The notes: generated from the sequence alone by a model not told the origin. Numbered from the stretch's first letter, positions 24,579 through 33,149 are shown. The stretch: DNA of 64,000 bases from Gemmatimonadales bacterium (GCA_030636765.1 DAOVWI010000001.1:20355-84354); one strand, 5' to 3'. Program-made: numbers and translations.

Positions 24579-26908
24579 GGATCTCTCTCAATCCGGAACA
24601 GCAGGCGGCGGTCGAGCACGGGGATGGTCCTCTGCTCGTGCTCGCGGGGGCGGGCTCCGGGAAGACGCGCGTGCTCACCGCCCGGATCGCTCGGCTGCTG
24701 GAGACCGGGGTGCGGCCTCACCGGATCCTCGCCGTGACGTTCACGAACAAGGCCGCCGAGGTCATGCGGCATCGGATAGCCGGCCTGGTCGGACACGAGC
24801 CCGCGGGGCTGTGGGCGGGCACGTTCCACTCCGTGTGCGCCCGGCTCCTGCGCCTCGAGGCCGACCGGACCGACCGTACCCGGTCGTTCACGATCTACGA
24901 CGAGAGCGATTCCGAACGCGCGGTGAAGCGTGCGATGGAAGAGGTCGACGTGGACCCGCGTCGCTGGGCCGCGGCTGCCCTGCGGGCCCGAATCTCCGAT
25001 GCGAAGAACACTCTCGTGGGGCCGGATGATTACGCCGTTACCGCGTTCGATCCGCTCTCTCGCGTCACGGCCGAGGTGTATCCTGCGTACGAGCGAACCC
25101 TGGCCAGCTGCAACGCCTACGACTTCGACGATCTGCTCGTTCGCGCCGTTCGCCTCCTCGAGGGGGATCCTCTCGTGTGCGAGAAGTACGGGGGACGCTT
25201 CGCGTACATCCTCGTTGACGAGTACCAGGACACGAACCAGGCTCAGTACCGTCTCGTCCGTGCGCTCGCCAAGGTCCACGGCAACCTCTGCGTGGTCGGA
25301 GACGACGACCAGTCGATTTACGGATGGCGGGGAGCGGACATCCGCAACATCCTGGACTTCGAGCGGGACTTTCCGGGAACGACGGTCGTTCGTCTCGAGC
25401 AGAACTATCGCTCGACCGGATCCATTCTGGAGGTGGCCAACGCGATCATCGCCCGCAACCGGTCGAGGGTGGAGAAGCGGCTGCGCACGGACCGACCCGA
25501 CGGCCGTCGGGTGGTGGTTTCCGCGCTTCGAGATGAGCGGGCGGAGGCGGTGTGGACCATCCGTCGGATCGAGTCGCTCCGGGACAGCTACACGCTAGGA
25601 GATGTCGGCATCCTCTACCGGACGAACTCCCAGTCCCGCGCCTACGAGGATGCTCTGAGAGGGGCCCGATTGCCGTACCGCGTGGTGGGCGGCATTCGCT
25701 TCTACGAGCGCCGGGAGGTCAAGGACTTGCTTGCCTACCTCCGGCTCGTCGTCAACCCGGCCGACGACACAGCCTTCCTTCGGGCCGTGGGATGGCCTCG
25801 GCGTGGCGTGGGCGCCGTGTCCTTGGAACGGCTGGCGGCGGCCCGCTCGAGGGCCGCTCCCGGTACGGCGGCTGGCGGAAGCCTGCTCGCCGCAGCGGAG
25901 CGTGCGGACCAGGTGGAGGGTCTGTCGGGCGCGGCCGCGAAGGCCTTGAAAAGGTTCGCGGCAGGCATGGAGTCGCTTCGATCCCTTCTGCCGGAGGCCT
26001 CGGCCGTCGACGTGGCAGAGGAGTGCCTCCGGGCGTTCGGGCTTCGTAGCGCCCTCGAGGCCGAGGAGGACGGCGAGGACCGACTCGACATCGTGGATGA
26101 GCTGATCGCCGGGATGGTCTCGTTTTCGGGGGAGCCGCTGGAGGAGGAGGCAGCGACGGAGGGTGGAGGTCTGGAGCTCTTTCTCCAACACGTGTCTCTC
26201 CTGAGCGATGTCGACGAGTACGATCCCGAGGAAGGTGTCGTCTCGCTGATGACGCTCCACAACGCTAAGGGCATGGAGTTTCCCGTGGTCTTCGTCGGCG
26301 GCGTGGAGGAGGGTCTCTTGCCGTTGGGCCGCTCCGCCGAGACTGCCGAGGGAGTAGAGGAAGAACGGCGCCTGTTCTACGTGGGCCTCACGCGCGCGAT
26401 GGACCGGCTGTTGGTCACACACGTTGCCCGGCGATGGAGGGCCGGAAGCTCGATGCCGTGCGCTCCGTCCAGCTTCCTGGAGGACCTGCCGGAGCATGCC
26501 GTCGAGCGCCGGATGTCCGGGACGACGGTGGGACGTCCGGGGCGACGGGGCTCCTCGAGTTTTCGCTCGTCGCCGCGTGCGACCTGGGCGACCGGGGCAG
26601 GTTGGTCCGGTGGTCTCGACGCGACGGCGGACGGCGGAGACTTCGGCTGGCGTTACGATCCCTCGATGGGGAGGATCGACAGCTCCGCGGCGGGAGCCGA
26701 TACCGAGCCCGTCTACGACTACTCGGAGAGCCAGGAGCCCTTCGAGCTCACGGTAGGCGGCCGCATCGTCCACCCGCGCTTCGGCCACGGAACCGTAGTC
26801 ACGCTGAGCGGTGACGGCATGGGCGCCAAGGCTCGCATCGACTTCGACGGGGGTGGGGTGAAGACGCTGCTGGTGGCTCACGCCGGCCTGCGTCCAGCGC
26901 CGGGGTAG
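24575..26908 (+). CDS. UvrD/PcrA/Rep-family superfamily 1 DNA helicase
   Basis: 3'-5' DNA helicase used in repair and replication restart. The 777 residues begin LNPEQQAAVEHGDGP (Q motif), Walker A AGAGSGKT with K30, then TFTNKAAEVMRHRI, DEYQDTNQAQ (Walker B), GDDDQSIYGWRGA, QNYRST, and late motifs MTLHNAKGMEFPVVF and EEERRLFYVGLTRAMDRL. The C-terminal end GRIVHPRFGHGTVVTLSGDG is the Tudor-like domain by which PcrA/UvrD bind RNA polymerase. GTG 24575 overlaps the kinase stop by 4 bp. PcrA is the closest named match; UvrD cannot be excluded. Confidence 0.94.
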   Translation: MRISLNPEQQAAVEHGDGPLLVLAGAGSGKTRVLTARIARLLETGVRPHRILAVTFTNKAAEVMRHRIAGLVGHEPAGLWAGTFHSVCARLLRLEADRTDRTRSFTIYDESDSERAVKRAMEEVDVDPRRWAAAALRARISDAKNTLVGPDDYAVTAFDPLSRVTAEVYPAYERTLASCNAYDFDDLLVRAVRLLEGDPLVCEKYGGRFAYILVDEYQDTNQAQYRLVRALAKVHGNLCVVGDDDQSIYGWRGADIRNILDFERDFPGTTVVRLEQNYRSTGSILEVANAIIARNRSRVEKRLRTDRPDGRRVVVSALRDERAEAVWTIRRIESLRDSYTLGDVGILYRTNSQSRAYEDALRGARLPYRVVGGIRFYERREVKDLLAYLRLVVNPADDTAFLRAVGWPRRGVGAVSLERLAAARSRAAPGTAAGGSLLAAAERADQVEGLSGAAAKALKRFAAGMESLRSLLPEASAVDVAEECLRAFGLRSALEAEEDGEDRLDIVDELIAGMVSFSGEPLEEEAATEGGGLELFLQHVSLLSDVDEYDPEEGVVSLMTLHNAKGMEFPVVFVGGVEEGLLPLGRSAETAEGVEEERRLFYVGLTRAMDRLLVTHVARRWRAGSSMPCAPSSFLEDLPEHAVERRMSGTTVGRPGRRGSSSFRSSPRATWATGAGWSGGLDATADGGDFGWRYDPSMGRIDSSAAGADTEPVYDYSESQEPFELTVGGRIVHPRFGHGTVVTLSGDGMGAKARIDFDGGGVKTLLVAHAGLRPAPG

Positions 26909-26910
26909 CC

Positions 26911-27279
26911 GTGAGCCCAGGACGGCGGCGGAAGGATGACGCTGGGCGCGTCGATCCCGAGGAGCTTCGGCACCTCGCCGACCTTGCTGGCCTGGAATTG
27001 CCGGAAGCGGAGATCGGGCGCCTGGCCGCCGAATTGGGGGTCGTTCTCGGAGACTTCGCACGGATCGAGGCTCTTCAGGCGTCCGCTGAGGCTCTGCACC
27101 GGCCCGCTGAGCCCTCCCCCGGTGACCGCGGCCTCGAGCCGCGCCTGCGCCCCGATGCGGTCGCCCCGGATTCCCTCAGCGGACCCCTGTCGGGCATCGC
27201 TCCCGACTGGCGGAATGGCTTCTTCGTAGTGCCCCGGTGCCGGGTCTTCGGCGAACGGGCAGGGCAGGGTGACGAGTGA
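26911..27279 (+). CDS. gatC: Asp/Glu-tRNA amidotransferase subunit C
   Basis: Small subunit that stabilises GatA in the GatCAB complex. The 122-residue protein has the GatC core DPEELRHLADLAGLELPEAE and LGDFARIEAL, with the wrap-around C-terminus (RPDAVAPDSLSG and GFFVVPRCRV). About 15 residues longer than most GatC proteins at the two ends. GTG 26911 lies 2 nt after the helicase stop, and the gatA GTG overlaps its stop, so gatC and gatA are coupled. Confidence 0.92.
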   Translation: MSPGRRRKDDAGRVDPEELRHLADLAGLELPEAEIGRLAAELGVVLGDFARIEALQASAEALHRPAEPSPGDRGLEPRLRPDAVAPDSLSGPLSGIAPDWRNGFFVVPRCRVFGERAGQGDE

Positions 27280-28724
27280 CCGATCCGCTCTGCTCGCTGC
27301 GCGCGGCGCATGAGTTCGCCGGCCAGGCTCCCGAGGTGGGGGGGCAGCTCCTGGAGCTGGCGCTCGAGCGCGCCCGAAACCAGGAGAGTGGACGTCGTCC
27401 CATCCACGCCTTCCTGAGCCTCGCGGAGCCGCCGCCCGACGCCTGGCGTGCTGCCTCCAGGTCTCCAGCGGGCTCTCCCCTGGCAGGGATTCCCGTCGCC
27501 GTCAAGGACAACATCTGCACACTTGGACTGCCGACCACGTGCGGCTCCCGGATTCTGGAGGCCTATGTGTCGCCCTTCGCGGCTACGGCTGTGCGGCGGC
27601 TTGAGCGAGCCGGTGCCTGGATTGTCGGTAAGACGAACCTGGACGAATTCGCTATGGGCTCGTCCACCGAGACGAGCGCGTACGGTCCGACACGCAACCC
27701 GGTAGATCTGGATCGCGTTCCGGGCGGCAGCTCGGGTGGCTCGGCGGCCGCTGTGGCCGCGGGTGTCGTCCCGGTCGCCCTCGGTTCGTCCACGGGCGGT
27801 TCGGTACGGCAGCCGGCGGCTATGTGTGGTGTGGTCGGCGTAAAGCCGACCTACGGTCGCGTGAGCCGCTACGGTCTGGTCGCGTTCGCGTCCAGCTTGG
27901 ATCACATAGGCGTGTTCGCCCGGTCCGTGCGGGATGCCGCCCACGTGCTGGAGGCGATCGCCGGCTGCGACGAACATGACGCCACGAGCGGCCGGCAGGA
28001 GGTTCCTCGGGCGGCCGCGCTCGACGACGTTGATCTGAGTGGAGCGGTGATCGGTGTGCCGGGCGAGTACCTCGGGGCAGGTCTCGATGGCCGAAGTCGT
28101 CGCCTCTTCAAGCGAGCCGTCGAGACGGCGGAGCGAGGGGGCGCCAGGGTGGTTCCTATCTCCCTTCCGACCACGAGCGCCGCCATCGCCTGCTACTACG
28201 TGGTCGCGCCGGCGGAGGCATCGGCCAACCTCGCGCGCTACGACGGAAGTCGCTACGGCCTGCGCAGCTCAGGTGCGGTGGCCTACTCGGAGGCGGTACG
28301 GCGCACCCGAGGCGAGGGGTTCGGCGATGAGGTGAGGCGGAGGATTCTCCTGGGCACGTACGTGCTGTCGGCTGGTTACAGTGAGGCGTACTACCGGCGG
28401 GCGCGCGACATGCGCGGCGCGATCCTCGAGGATTTCGGGCGCGCCTTCGCCCGGGTCGATGCCGTCTTCGCTCCCACCACCCCGACACACGCGTTTCGAT
28501 TCGGCGAGAAGGCGGATCCGTATGACATGTACCGGTCCGACGTATACACGGTGGCCGCGAACCTCGCCGGGATCCCGGCGGTCTCTATACCGATCGGCAA
28601 TGTGGATGGCCTTCCGGTCGGAGCGCAGCTTATGTGCGGTCGGTGGAGGGAGGAGCAGATGCTTGGGATCGCCGCGGCGCTCGAGGAGCTTCTCGAGTAC
28701 CGTCACCCTCTGACACGTCGCTGA
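27276..28724 (+). CDS. gatA: Asp/Glu-tRNA amidotransferase subunit A
   Basis: Glutaminase-like amidase subunit that releases ammonia for conversion of Glu-tRNA-Gln or Asp-tRNA-Asn. The amidase-signature triad is at K77 (PVAVKDNI), S152 (GGSSGGS) and S176 (GSSTGGS), with the same 75- and 24-residue spacing as in Staphylococcus aureus GatA. The usual aspartate in GSDTGGS is serine here. The 482-residue length is normal. The TGA stop lies within a copy of the dispersed repeat that begins at 28717, so the repeat ends the gene. gatB follows after 65 nt. Confidence 0.96.
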   Translation: MTDPLCSLRAAHEFAGQAPEVGGQLLELALERARNQESGRRPIHAFLSLAEPPPDAWRAASRSPAGSPLAGIPVAVKDNICTLGLPTTCGSRILEAYVSPFAATAVRRLERAGAWIVGKTNLDEFAMGSSTETSAYGPTRNPVDLDRVPGGSSGGSAAAVAAGVVPVALGSSTGGSVRQPAAMCGVVGVKPTYGRVSRYGLVAFASSLDHIGVFARSVRDAAHVLEAIAGCDEHDATSGRQEVPRAAALDDVDLSGAVIGVPGEYLGAGLDGRSRRLFKRAVETAERGGARVVPISLPTTSAAIACYYVVAPAEASANLARYDGSRYGLRSSGAVAYSEAVRRTRGEGFGDEVRRRILLGTYVLSAGYSEAYYRRARDMRGAILEDFGRAFARVDAVFAPTTPTHAFRFGEKADPYDMYRSDVYTVAANLAGIPAVSIPIGNVDGLPVGAQLMCGRWREEQMLGIAAALEELLEYRHPLTRR

Positions 28725-28781
28725 GACACCCTGGTGGGTCGCGCGAGACAGTCGCTTTCGCACCTGTTACCGTCTCGTGAG
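28717..28781 (+). repeat. Solo copy of the left end of the 16.7-kb inverted-repeat element
   Basis: These 65 bases align without gaps to 16660-16724 with 58 identities. The shared region includes the terminal GTCGCTGA, CCCTGGTGGGTCGCGCG, the internal hairpin region and CCTGTTACCGTCT. No right end is found nearby. The copy supplies the gatA stop codon and ends 9 nt before the gatB start, filling the spacer. Confidence 0.75.
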
Positions 28782-28789
28782 CCGCAGCC

Positions 28790-30259
28790 GTGAACGGGCT
28801 CGAAACCGTCATCGGACTCGAGGTCCACGTACAGCTGCGGACGGTGTCGAAGATGTTCTGCGGATGCGCGGTGCGATTCGGCGCGCCGCCCAATTCGCTT
28901 GTATGTCCGGTGTGTCTGGGACTTCCCGGCGCGCTCCCGGTGGCGAACGAGGAGGCCGTGAGGCTCGCCGTGCGCGCGGCCCATGTGCTGGGATGCACCG
29001 TGAACGCGACGTCGGAATTCGTCCGCAAGCAGTACTTCTATCCAGATCTTCCGAAGGGGTATCAGATCACCCAGCGTGCCGATCCCCTTGCACGAGGCGG
29101 TGCGATCGACCTGCCGTCCACGCGGGGTGGGCACCGCGTCCGGCTGCATGGGCTCCACCTCGAGGAGGACGCCGGGAAGTCGATTCATGACCGGTTCGAG
29201 GGTGCGACGGCCGTCGACCTGAACCGCGCCGGCGTTCCCCTCATCGAGATCGTTACCGAGCCCGATCTGCGCTCGCCGGAGGAGGCACGATTCGCTCTCT
29301 CCAGACTAAAGCAGCTCCTCGAGCACTACGCGAAGGTGAGCCACTGCAACATGGAGGAGGGAAGCCTCCGGGTGGACGCCAACGTCTCCGTACGACCGGC
29401 CGGAGCAGGAAATCTCGGCACCCGGGTGGAGATCAAGAACCTGAACTCTTTCGGCAGCGTACAGCGCGCCCTCGCCTTCGAGGGACGGCGGATGACGCAG
29501 CGGCTGGCGGCCGGCCGGCCGGTCGAAGCGGAGACGCGCCTCTACGATGCTGCCCAGGGGAGAACGCGGACCCTGCGTGGCAAGGAGGAGGAGCGCGACT
29601 ACCGTTACTTTCCGGAGCCCGATCTCCCGCTGGTCGAGCTGTCAGCGTCGGAGGTGGAGGGGTTCCGCCGCGGGCTCCCGGCGAGCCCGCGGGAGATCGA
29701 AGAGAGGCTCGTCAGGCAGTTCGGGTTTAGCGAGGATCGGGCGTGCCAGATCGCGGCGACCCCGGAACGGGCCGAGTACCTGGATGCGGCCGTGGGTGCT
29801 CGCGATTCGAGGTTCGCCGTGATCGCCGCGAACATGATCATCGGAGAGGTGGCGGCGGTCCTGAACCGTCGCGGTGGCGGGTCGGAGGCGGACGTCGTGG
29901 AGTCGGCGGAACTCGCCCGGCTCGTCGAGCTTCGGCTGCAGGGAGCGCTGAGCTCCCGCACGGCGGCGCTGGCCCTGCGGCTGCTCTTCGAGCAGGCCGC
30001 TCGCGGGGGCCGACGGCTCGACGTCGATGAGCTCGTGCGGCGGCGCCAGCTGTCACAGGTGGAGGACGCGGGCCGGCTTTCGGAGTGGGTCGACCGGGTT
30101 CTGGGAGGGTCTCCGGAGGAAGTTCGGAGATACCGGTCCGGCGACCGGAAGCTGCTTGGCTACTTCATGGGAGAGGTGATGCGGGCGTCCAGCGGGCGGG
30201 CCGATCCCGAGGCGGTCCGGCGGCGGCTCGAACGTGCCCTCGAGGAGAGGGAGGGTTAG
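28790..30259 (+). CDS. gatB: Asp/Glu-tRNA amidotransferase subunit B
   Basis: Kinase/transamidase subunit that binds misacylated tRNA. The 489-residue protein has VIGLEVHVQLRT, the zinc-associated CGC...CPVCLGLPGALPVAN region, KQYFYPDLPKGYQITQ, EEDAGKS and VEIKNLNSFGSVQRAL, then the C-terminal helical and YqeY-like tail with DRKLLGYFMGEVM. GTG 28790 follows the repeat with no Shine-Dalgarno sequence visible, unlike most genes here, so its translation signal may have been changed by the repeat insertion. It ends 18 bp from the convergent DUF948 gene. Confidence 0.96.
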   Translation: MNGLETVIGLEVHVQLRTVSKMFCGCAVRFGAPPNSLVCPVCLGLPGALPVANEEAVRLAVRAAHVLGCTVNATSEFVRKQYFYPDLPKGYQITQRADPLARGGAIDLPSTRGGHRVRLHGLHLEEDAGKSIHDRFEGATAVDLNRAGVPLIEIVTEPDLRSPEEARFALSRLKQLLEHYAKVSHCNMEEGSLRVDANVSVRPAGAGNLGTRVEIKNLNSFGSVQRALAFEGRRMTQRLAAGRPVEAETRLYDAAQGRTRTLRGKEEERDYRYFPEPDLPLVELSASEVEGFRRGLPASPREIEERLVRQFGFSEDRACQIAATPERAEYLDAAVGARDSRFAVIAANMIIGEVAAVLNRRGGGSEADVVESAELARLVELRLQGALSSRTAALALRLLFEQAARGGRRLDVDELVRRRQLSQVEDAGRLSEWVDRVLGGSPEEVRRYRSGDRKLLGYFMGEVMRASSGRADPEAVRRRLERALEEREG

Positions 30260-30277
30260 AGGGAGGGTTGAGGTGGG

Positions 30278-30733
30278 TCAGCCCAGCCGGCGTCGCTTGG
30301 ACGATTCCTCCTCGCTTTTCTCGCCTCTGGGGCGCCGGAGCCGCACGCCGCGGAGTAGGGAAGCCGTGTTCAGGAAGGTCGTCTCCGCCTCTTCCTGAAC
30401 CACATCCAGGAACCCGTGAACCTCCGCTGCCCGCTCGCGCGTCGCGTCGATGATCTGGTTGGCCGAGTCCGTGGCGTTGCGGATCGTGCGACCCACCTCG
30501 TCGGCGTCGCTGCGGAAGGCGGCTGTGAGGTAGTTGATGTTGTCGGCGGCCTTCGTCAGGGTCTCGGCGCCCGGCTTCAGCGCTCGCGCCACCTCGCCGA
30601 GCTCCGCGGAACCCTTGAGCCATCTGTTCAGCTCGCGCAGCGCCGGAACCGCCACCAGCACCACGGTGATCAGGCAGAGGCCGACCAAGATCCAGAGAAC
30701 GAGGCCGATCGTCTGCAGAGTTTGGAAGCTCAC
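30278..30733 (-). CDS. DUF948-like membrane protein
   Basis: A 151-residue protein with one N-terminal membrane helix (about 8-30, TIGLVLWILVGLCLITVVLVA) and a long helical cytoplasmic or periplasmic region (LKPGAETLTKAADNINYLTA) ending in a basic tail (GEKSEEESSKRRRLG). This layout resembles DUF948/YtxG-type general-stress proteins, but similarity is by architecture. Function is unknown. GTG start; a good promoter lies upstream on the minus strand. It is divergent from murA. Confidence 0.65.
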   Translation of the reverse strand: MSFQTLQTIGLVLWILVGLCLITVVLVAVPALRELNRWLKGSAELGEVARALKPGAETLTKAADNINYLTAAFRSDADEVGRTIRNATDSANQIIDATRERAAEVHGFLDVVQEEAETTFLNTASLLRGVRLRRPRGEKSEEESSKRRRLG

Positions 30734-30789
30734 CGGTACACTCTCAGCGAAGGTGGGAAGGTCGCGGCTCCCGCTTGGCCGCTGGAACG

Positions 30790-30818
30790 AATCTAGGGGC
30801 GCTCCGAGCCCGCCTCAA
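30790..30818 (-). promoter_or_regulatory. Promoter for the DUF948-like gene (predicted)
   Basis: On the minus strand TTGAGG (30818-30813), 17 nt, TAGATT (30795-30790), about 57 nt before the start at 30733. The -10 is identical to that at 13268. Confidence 0.5.
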
Positions 30819-30829
30819 CCCGGGCCTCG

Positions 30830-30859
30830 TTGCCGGTCGGAGCGGTGAAACTTTAGGTT
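30830..30859 (+). promoter_or_regulatory. Promoter for murA (predicted, leaderless)
   Basis: TTGCCG (30830-30835), 18 nt, TAGGTT (30854-30859). The expected start falls on or next to the murA ATG at 30865, and the bases before the ATG (TTTCCCC) contain no ribosome-binding site. Confidence 0.45.
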
Positions 30860-30864
30860 TCCCC

Positions 30865-32145
30865 ATGAGCTACTTCCGCATCCAGGGTCGGTCCGGGCTT
30901 GCGGGGACGTTTACGCCCTCCGGCAACAAGAACGCGGCGCTGCCGATCCTGGCCGGCTGCCTGCTTACCGATCAGCCCGTTCGCCTCTCGAACGTGCCGG
31001 ACATCGTGGACGTCCGAACGATGGCCGAGCTCTTGGCCTCGCTGGGGGTGGAGGTCCGTTGGGAGGGATCGAACGAGCTCGCCGTGCACGCCCGGGAGCT
31101 GACGGAGCACCGGGTGGACGAGCAGCTCGCGTCCCGCATCCGGGCCTCCGTCCTCCTTGCAGGGCCGCTGCTGGCCCGATTGGGCGAGATCGAGCTTCCG
31201 CCGCCCGGCGGGGACGTGATCGGCCGTCGTCGTTTGGACACGCACTTTCTGGCGTTGCAGAGCCTCGGCGCCGAGATCGAGTCGAACGGATCGTACTATC
31301 TGAGATCGAAGGGGCTCGGGGGGGTCGAGCTCTTTCTGGATGAGCCCTCGGTCACCGGGACCGAAAACGCCATCCTCGCCGCGGTAACCGCGGAGGGGAC
31401 CACCCGACTCCGAAACGCCGCCGCCGAGCCGCACGTCCAGGACCTCTGCCGGTTTCTCGTGACACTCGGTGCCCGGATCTCCGGGATCGGCACGCACGTT
31501 CTGGAGATCGAGGGTGTGGAGACGCTGGGAGGCGGCGAGTACCGGATCGGACCCGATCATGTGGAAGCGGGCAGCGTGATCGGACTGGCTGCCGCCACCG
31601 GCTCGGCCCTGACGGTGCAGGATGTCAGCCTCGAGGTTCAGGACACACTGAGCGTGGGCTTCGCTCGCCTCGGCCTGGAGTGGGAGCCGGTCGAAGGGGG
31701 GATCCATGTGCCGGCCGAACAGTCGCTGGAGATCGAGGCCGACTTCGGGGCTCAGATCCCGAAGATCGCCGACGGGCCCTGGCCGGCTTTCCCGGCCGAT
31801 TTGATCAGCATTGCGCTCGTCCTGGCCACCCAGTGCAGGGGGACGGTGCTGATTCACGAGAAGATGTTCGAGTCGCGCATGTTCTTCGTGGATAAGGTGA
31901 TATCGATGGGTGGCCGGATCGTGCTGTGCGATCCGCACCGTGCCGTAGTGGTGGGGCCGGCGCGGCTACGGGGCGCCAGGCTGCAGAGCCCGGACATCCG
32001 GGCGGGCATGGCCCTGCTGATCGCGGCGCTCGCGGCGGACGGGGAGAGCGAGATTCACAATATCGAGCAGATCGAGCGGGGGTACGAGCGGATCGACGAG
32101 AGGTTGCGAGCTCTCGGTGCCGAGATCGAACGGGTGTCGGAGTGA
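30865..32145 (+). CDS. murA: UDP-N-acetylglucosamine 1-carboxyvinyltransferase, Cys-to-Asp variant
   Basis: First committed step of peptidoglycan synthesis: enolpyruvyl transfer from PEP to UDP-GlcNAc in the cytoplasm. The 426-residue protein has SGNKNAALP with K22 and N23, TGTENAILAA, and the C-terminal RAGMALLIAALAADGESEI and ERGYERIDERL. The flexible active-site loop reads PPGGDVIGRRRLD: D117 replaces the usual cysteine that fosfomycin alkylates. Natural Cys-to-Asp MurA enzymes (Mycobacterium, Chlamydia) are active and fosfomycin-resistant, so this one should be too. ATG 30865 is the family start; upstream in-frame codons are unrelated. Confidence 0.95.
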   Translation: MSYFRIQGRSGLAGTFTPSGNKNAALPILAGCLLTDQPVRLSNVPDIVDVRTMAELLASLGVEVRWEGSNELAVHARELTEHRVDEQLASRIRASVLLAGPLLARLGEIELPPPGGDVIGRRRLDTHFLALQSLGAEIESNGSYYLRSKGLGGVELFLDEPSVTGTENAILAAVTAEGTTRLRNAAAEPHVQDLCRFLVTLGARISGIGTHVLEIEGVETLGGGEYRIGPDHVEAGSVIGLAAATGSALTVQDVSLEVQDTLSVGFARLGLEWEPVEGGIHVPAEQSLEIEADFGAQIPKIADGPWPAFPADLISIALVLATQCRGTVLIHEKMFESRMFFVDKVISMGGRIVLCDPHRAVVVGPARLRGARLQSPDIRAGMALLIAALAADGESEIHNIEQIERGYERIDERLRALGAEIERVSE

Positions 32146-32170
32146 CTGGGATCGGGCCGGCGCCCATCTC

Positions 32171-32947
32171 ATGATCGGGCCCACGCCCATCTCTCTAGTC
32201 CTCGAGTCGGAGCGGCGGACGGCCGGAGAGCCGTTCCCCGTGTATCTGCTCGAGAGCTGGGGGACGGAGTTTCCCGGCGTCGTGGCCGGAGTCACCGAGG
32301 CGGCTCCCGGCGCCGACTTCTCCGACGCCCGGACGGAGACCTGGTCCTTCCACGGGCGCCTCGAGCAGCTAGCGGCCCAGCTCGGCTTTCAGTCGGTGGC
32401 GTGGACTAGGCAGGTCCACGGCGGCGAGGTTCGGCCGGTCGATCCGTCGGCCGTGGGCCTGTTCTGTCCGGGCGAGGGGGACGGTCTCTACCTATGCCGC
32501 CGGGGCATCCTTCTCCTCGTCATGGTGGCCGATTGCGTGCCGGTCTACCTGCTCGATTCGGAGGGGGACGGTAGGGCGCTCCTCCACGCGGGGTGGCGGG
32601 GGGCCTCGACGGGCATACTGGCGCGAGGCATTGCGGCGTTGGGGGAGGCGTACGGAACCAGCCCCCGCGAGCTGAGAGTGCATCTTGGCCCTGCGATCTG
32701 TGGCGAGTGCTACGAAGTCGGAGGAGAGGTGCTCCAGGCGTTTGGCCACGCAAGGCAACCGGGTGGGAAGGTGGATCTGCGAGAGGAGCTTGCCGGGCAG
32801 GCTTTGTCGCTAGGGGTGCCGGCCGACGCGGTGACGCGGTCCTCCTGGTGCACCCGCTGTCACCGGGACCGTTTTCACTCGCACCGGGGTAGTCAGGGTT
32901 CGGCGGGTCGGATGGCTGCTTTCTTGGGCTCGCGAGAGGCGAACTGA
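32171..32947 (+). CDS. Peptidoglycan editing factor / polyphenol oxidase family protein (YfiH)
   Basis: A 258-residue Cu-oxidase_4 (DUF152) protein. Relatives act as purine nucleoside phosphorylase/adenosine deaminase-type enzymes or remove wrongly placed serine from peptidoglycan precursors. The metal ligands are in QVHGGEV (H83), VADCVPVYL (C122) and HAGWRGASTGI (H139), and the C-terminal motif CHRDRFHSHRGSQGSAGR is typical. ATG 32171 is chosen because the conserved region begins shortly after; the longer frame overlaps murA. Position right after murA fits the peptidoglycan-editing role. Confidence 0.88.
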   Translation: MIGPTPISLVLESERRTAGEPFPVYLLESWGTEFPGVVAGVTEAAPGADFSDARTETWSFHGRLEQLAAQLGFQSVAWTRQVHGGEVRPVDPSAVGLFCPGEGDGLYLCRRGILLLVMVADCVPVYLLDSEGDGRALLHAGWRGASTGILARGIAALGEAYGTSPRELRVHLGPAICGECYEVGGEVLQAFGHARQPGGKVDLREELAGQALSLGVPADAVTRSSWCTRCHRDRFHSHRGSQGSAGRMAAFLGSREAN

Positions 32948-33026
32948 GCGTTTTTTCGCTGTGGGCTGAGCGGTTTTGCCGCTGTTGGAGGCGACGTAGA
33001 GCCCCGTCGGAGACGAGGAGATCTGG

Positions 33027-33055
33027 TTGCCGTAGCAACGGCTGACCGTTAGTCT
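33027..33055 (+). promoter_or_regulatory. Promoter for the rimP-nusA-infB operon (predicted)
   Basis: TTGCCG (33027-33032), 17 nt, TAGTCT (33050-33055). A start near 33062 would give a leader of about 130 nt that contains the hairpin and T-run at 33118-33149. The -35 overlaps a small palindrome (GTTGC-CGTA-GCAAC). Confidence 0.45.
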
Positions 33056-33117
33056 ATCGGGGACAGAGGACGGGCTGGCGGTCTGCCGGCCTGCTCGCGG
33101 TCATCAGACCGTGTTTG

Positions 33118-33149
33118 AAGTGGGGAAGCAGTACCGGCCCCACTTTTTT
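33118..33149 (+). terminator. Intrinsic terminator or attenuator in the rimP leader
   Basis: AAGTGGGG (33118-33125) pairs perfectly with CCCCACTT (33138-33145) around a 12-nt loop, and the T-run continues to 33148. It lies 44 nt before the rimP ATG and downstream of a predicted promoter, the arrangement of an attenuator controlling the nusA operon. It may alternatively just end the murA-YfiH transcript. Confidence 0.7.
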
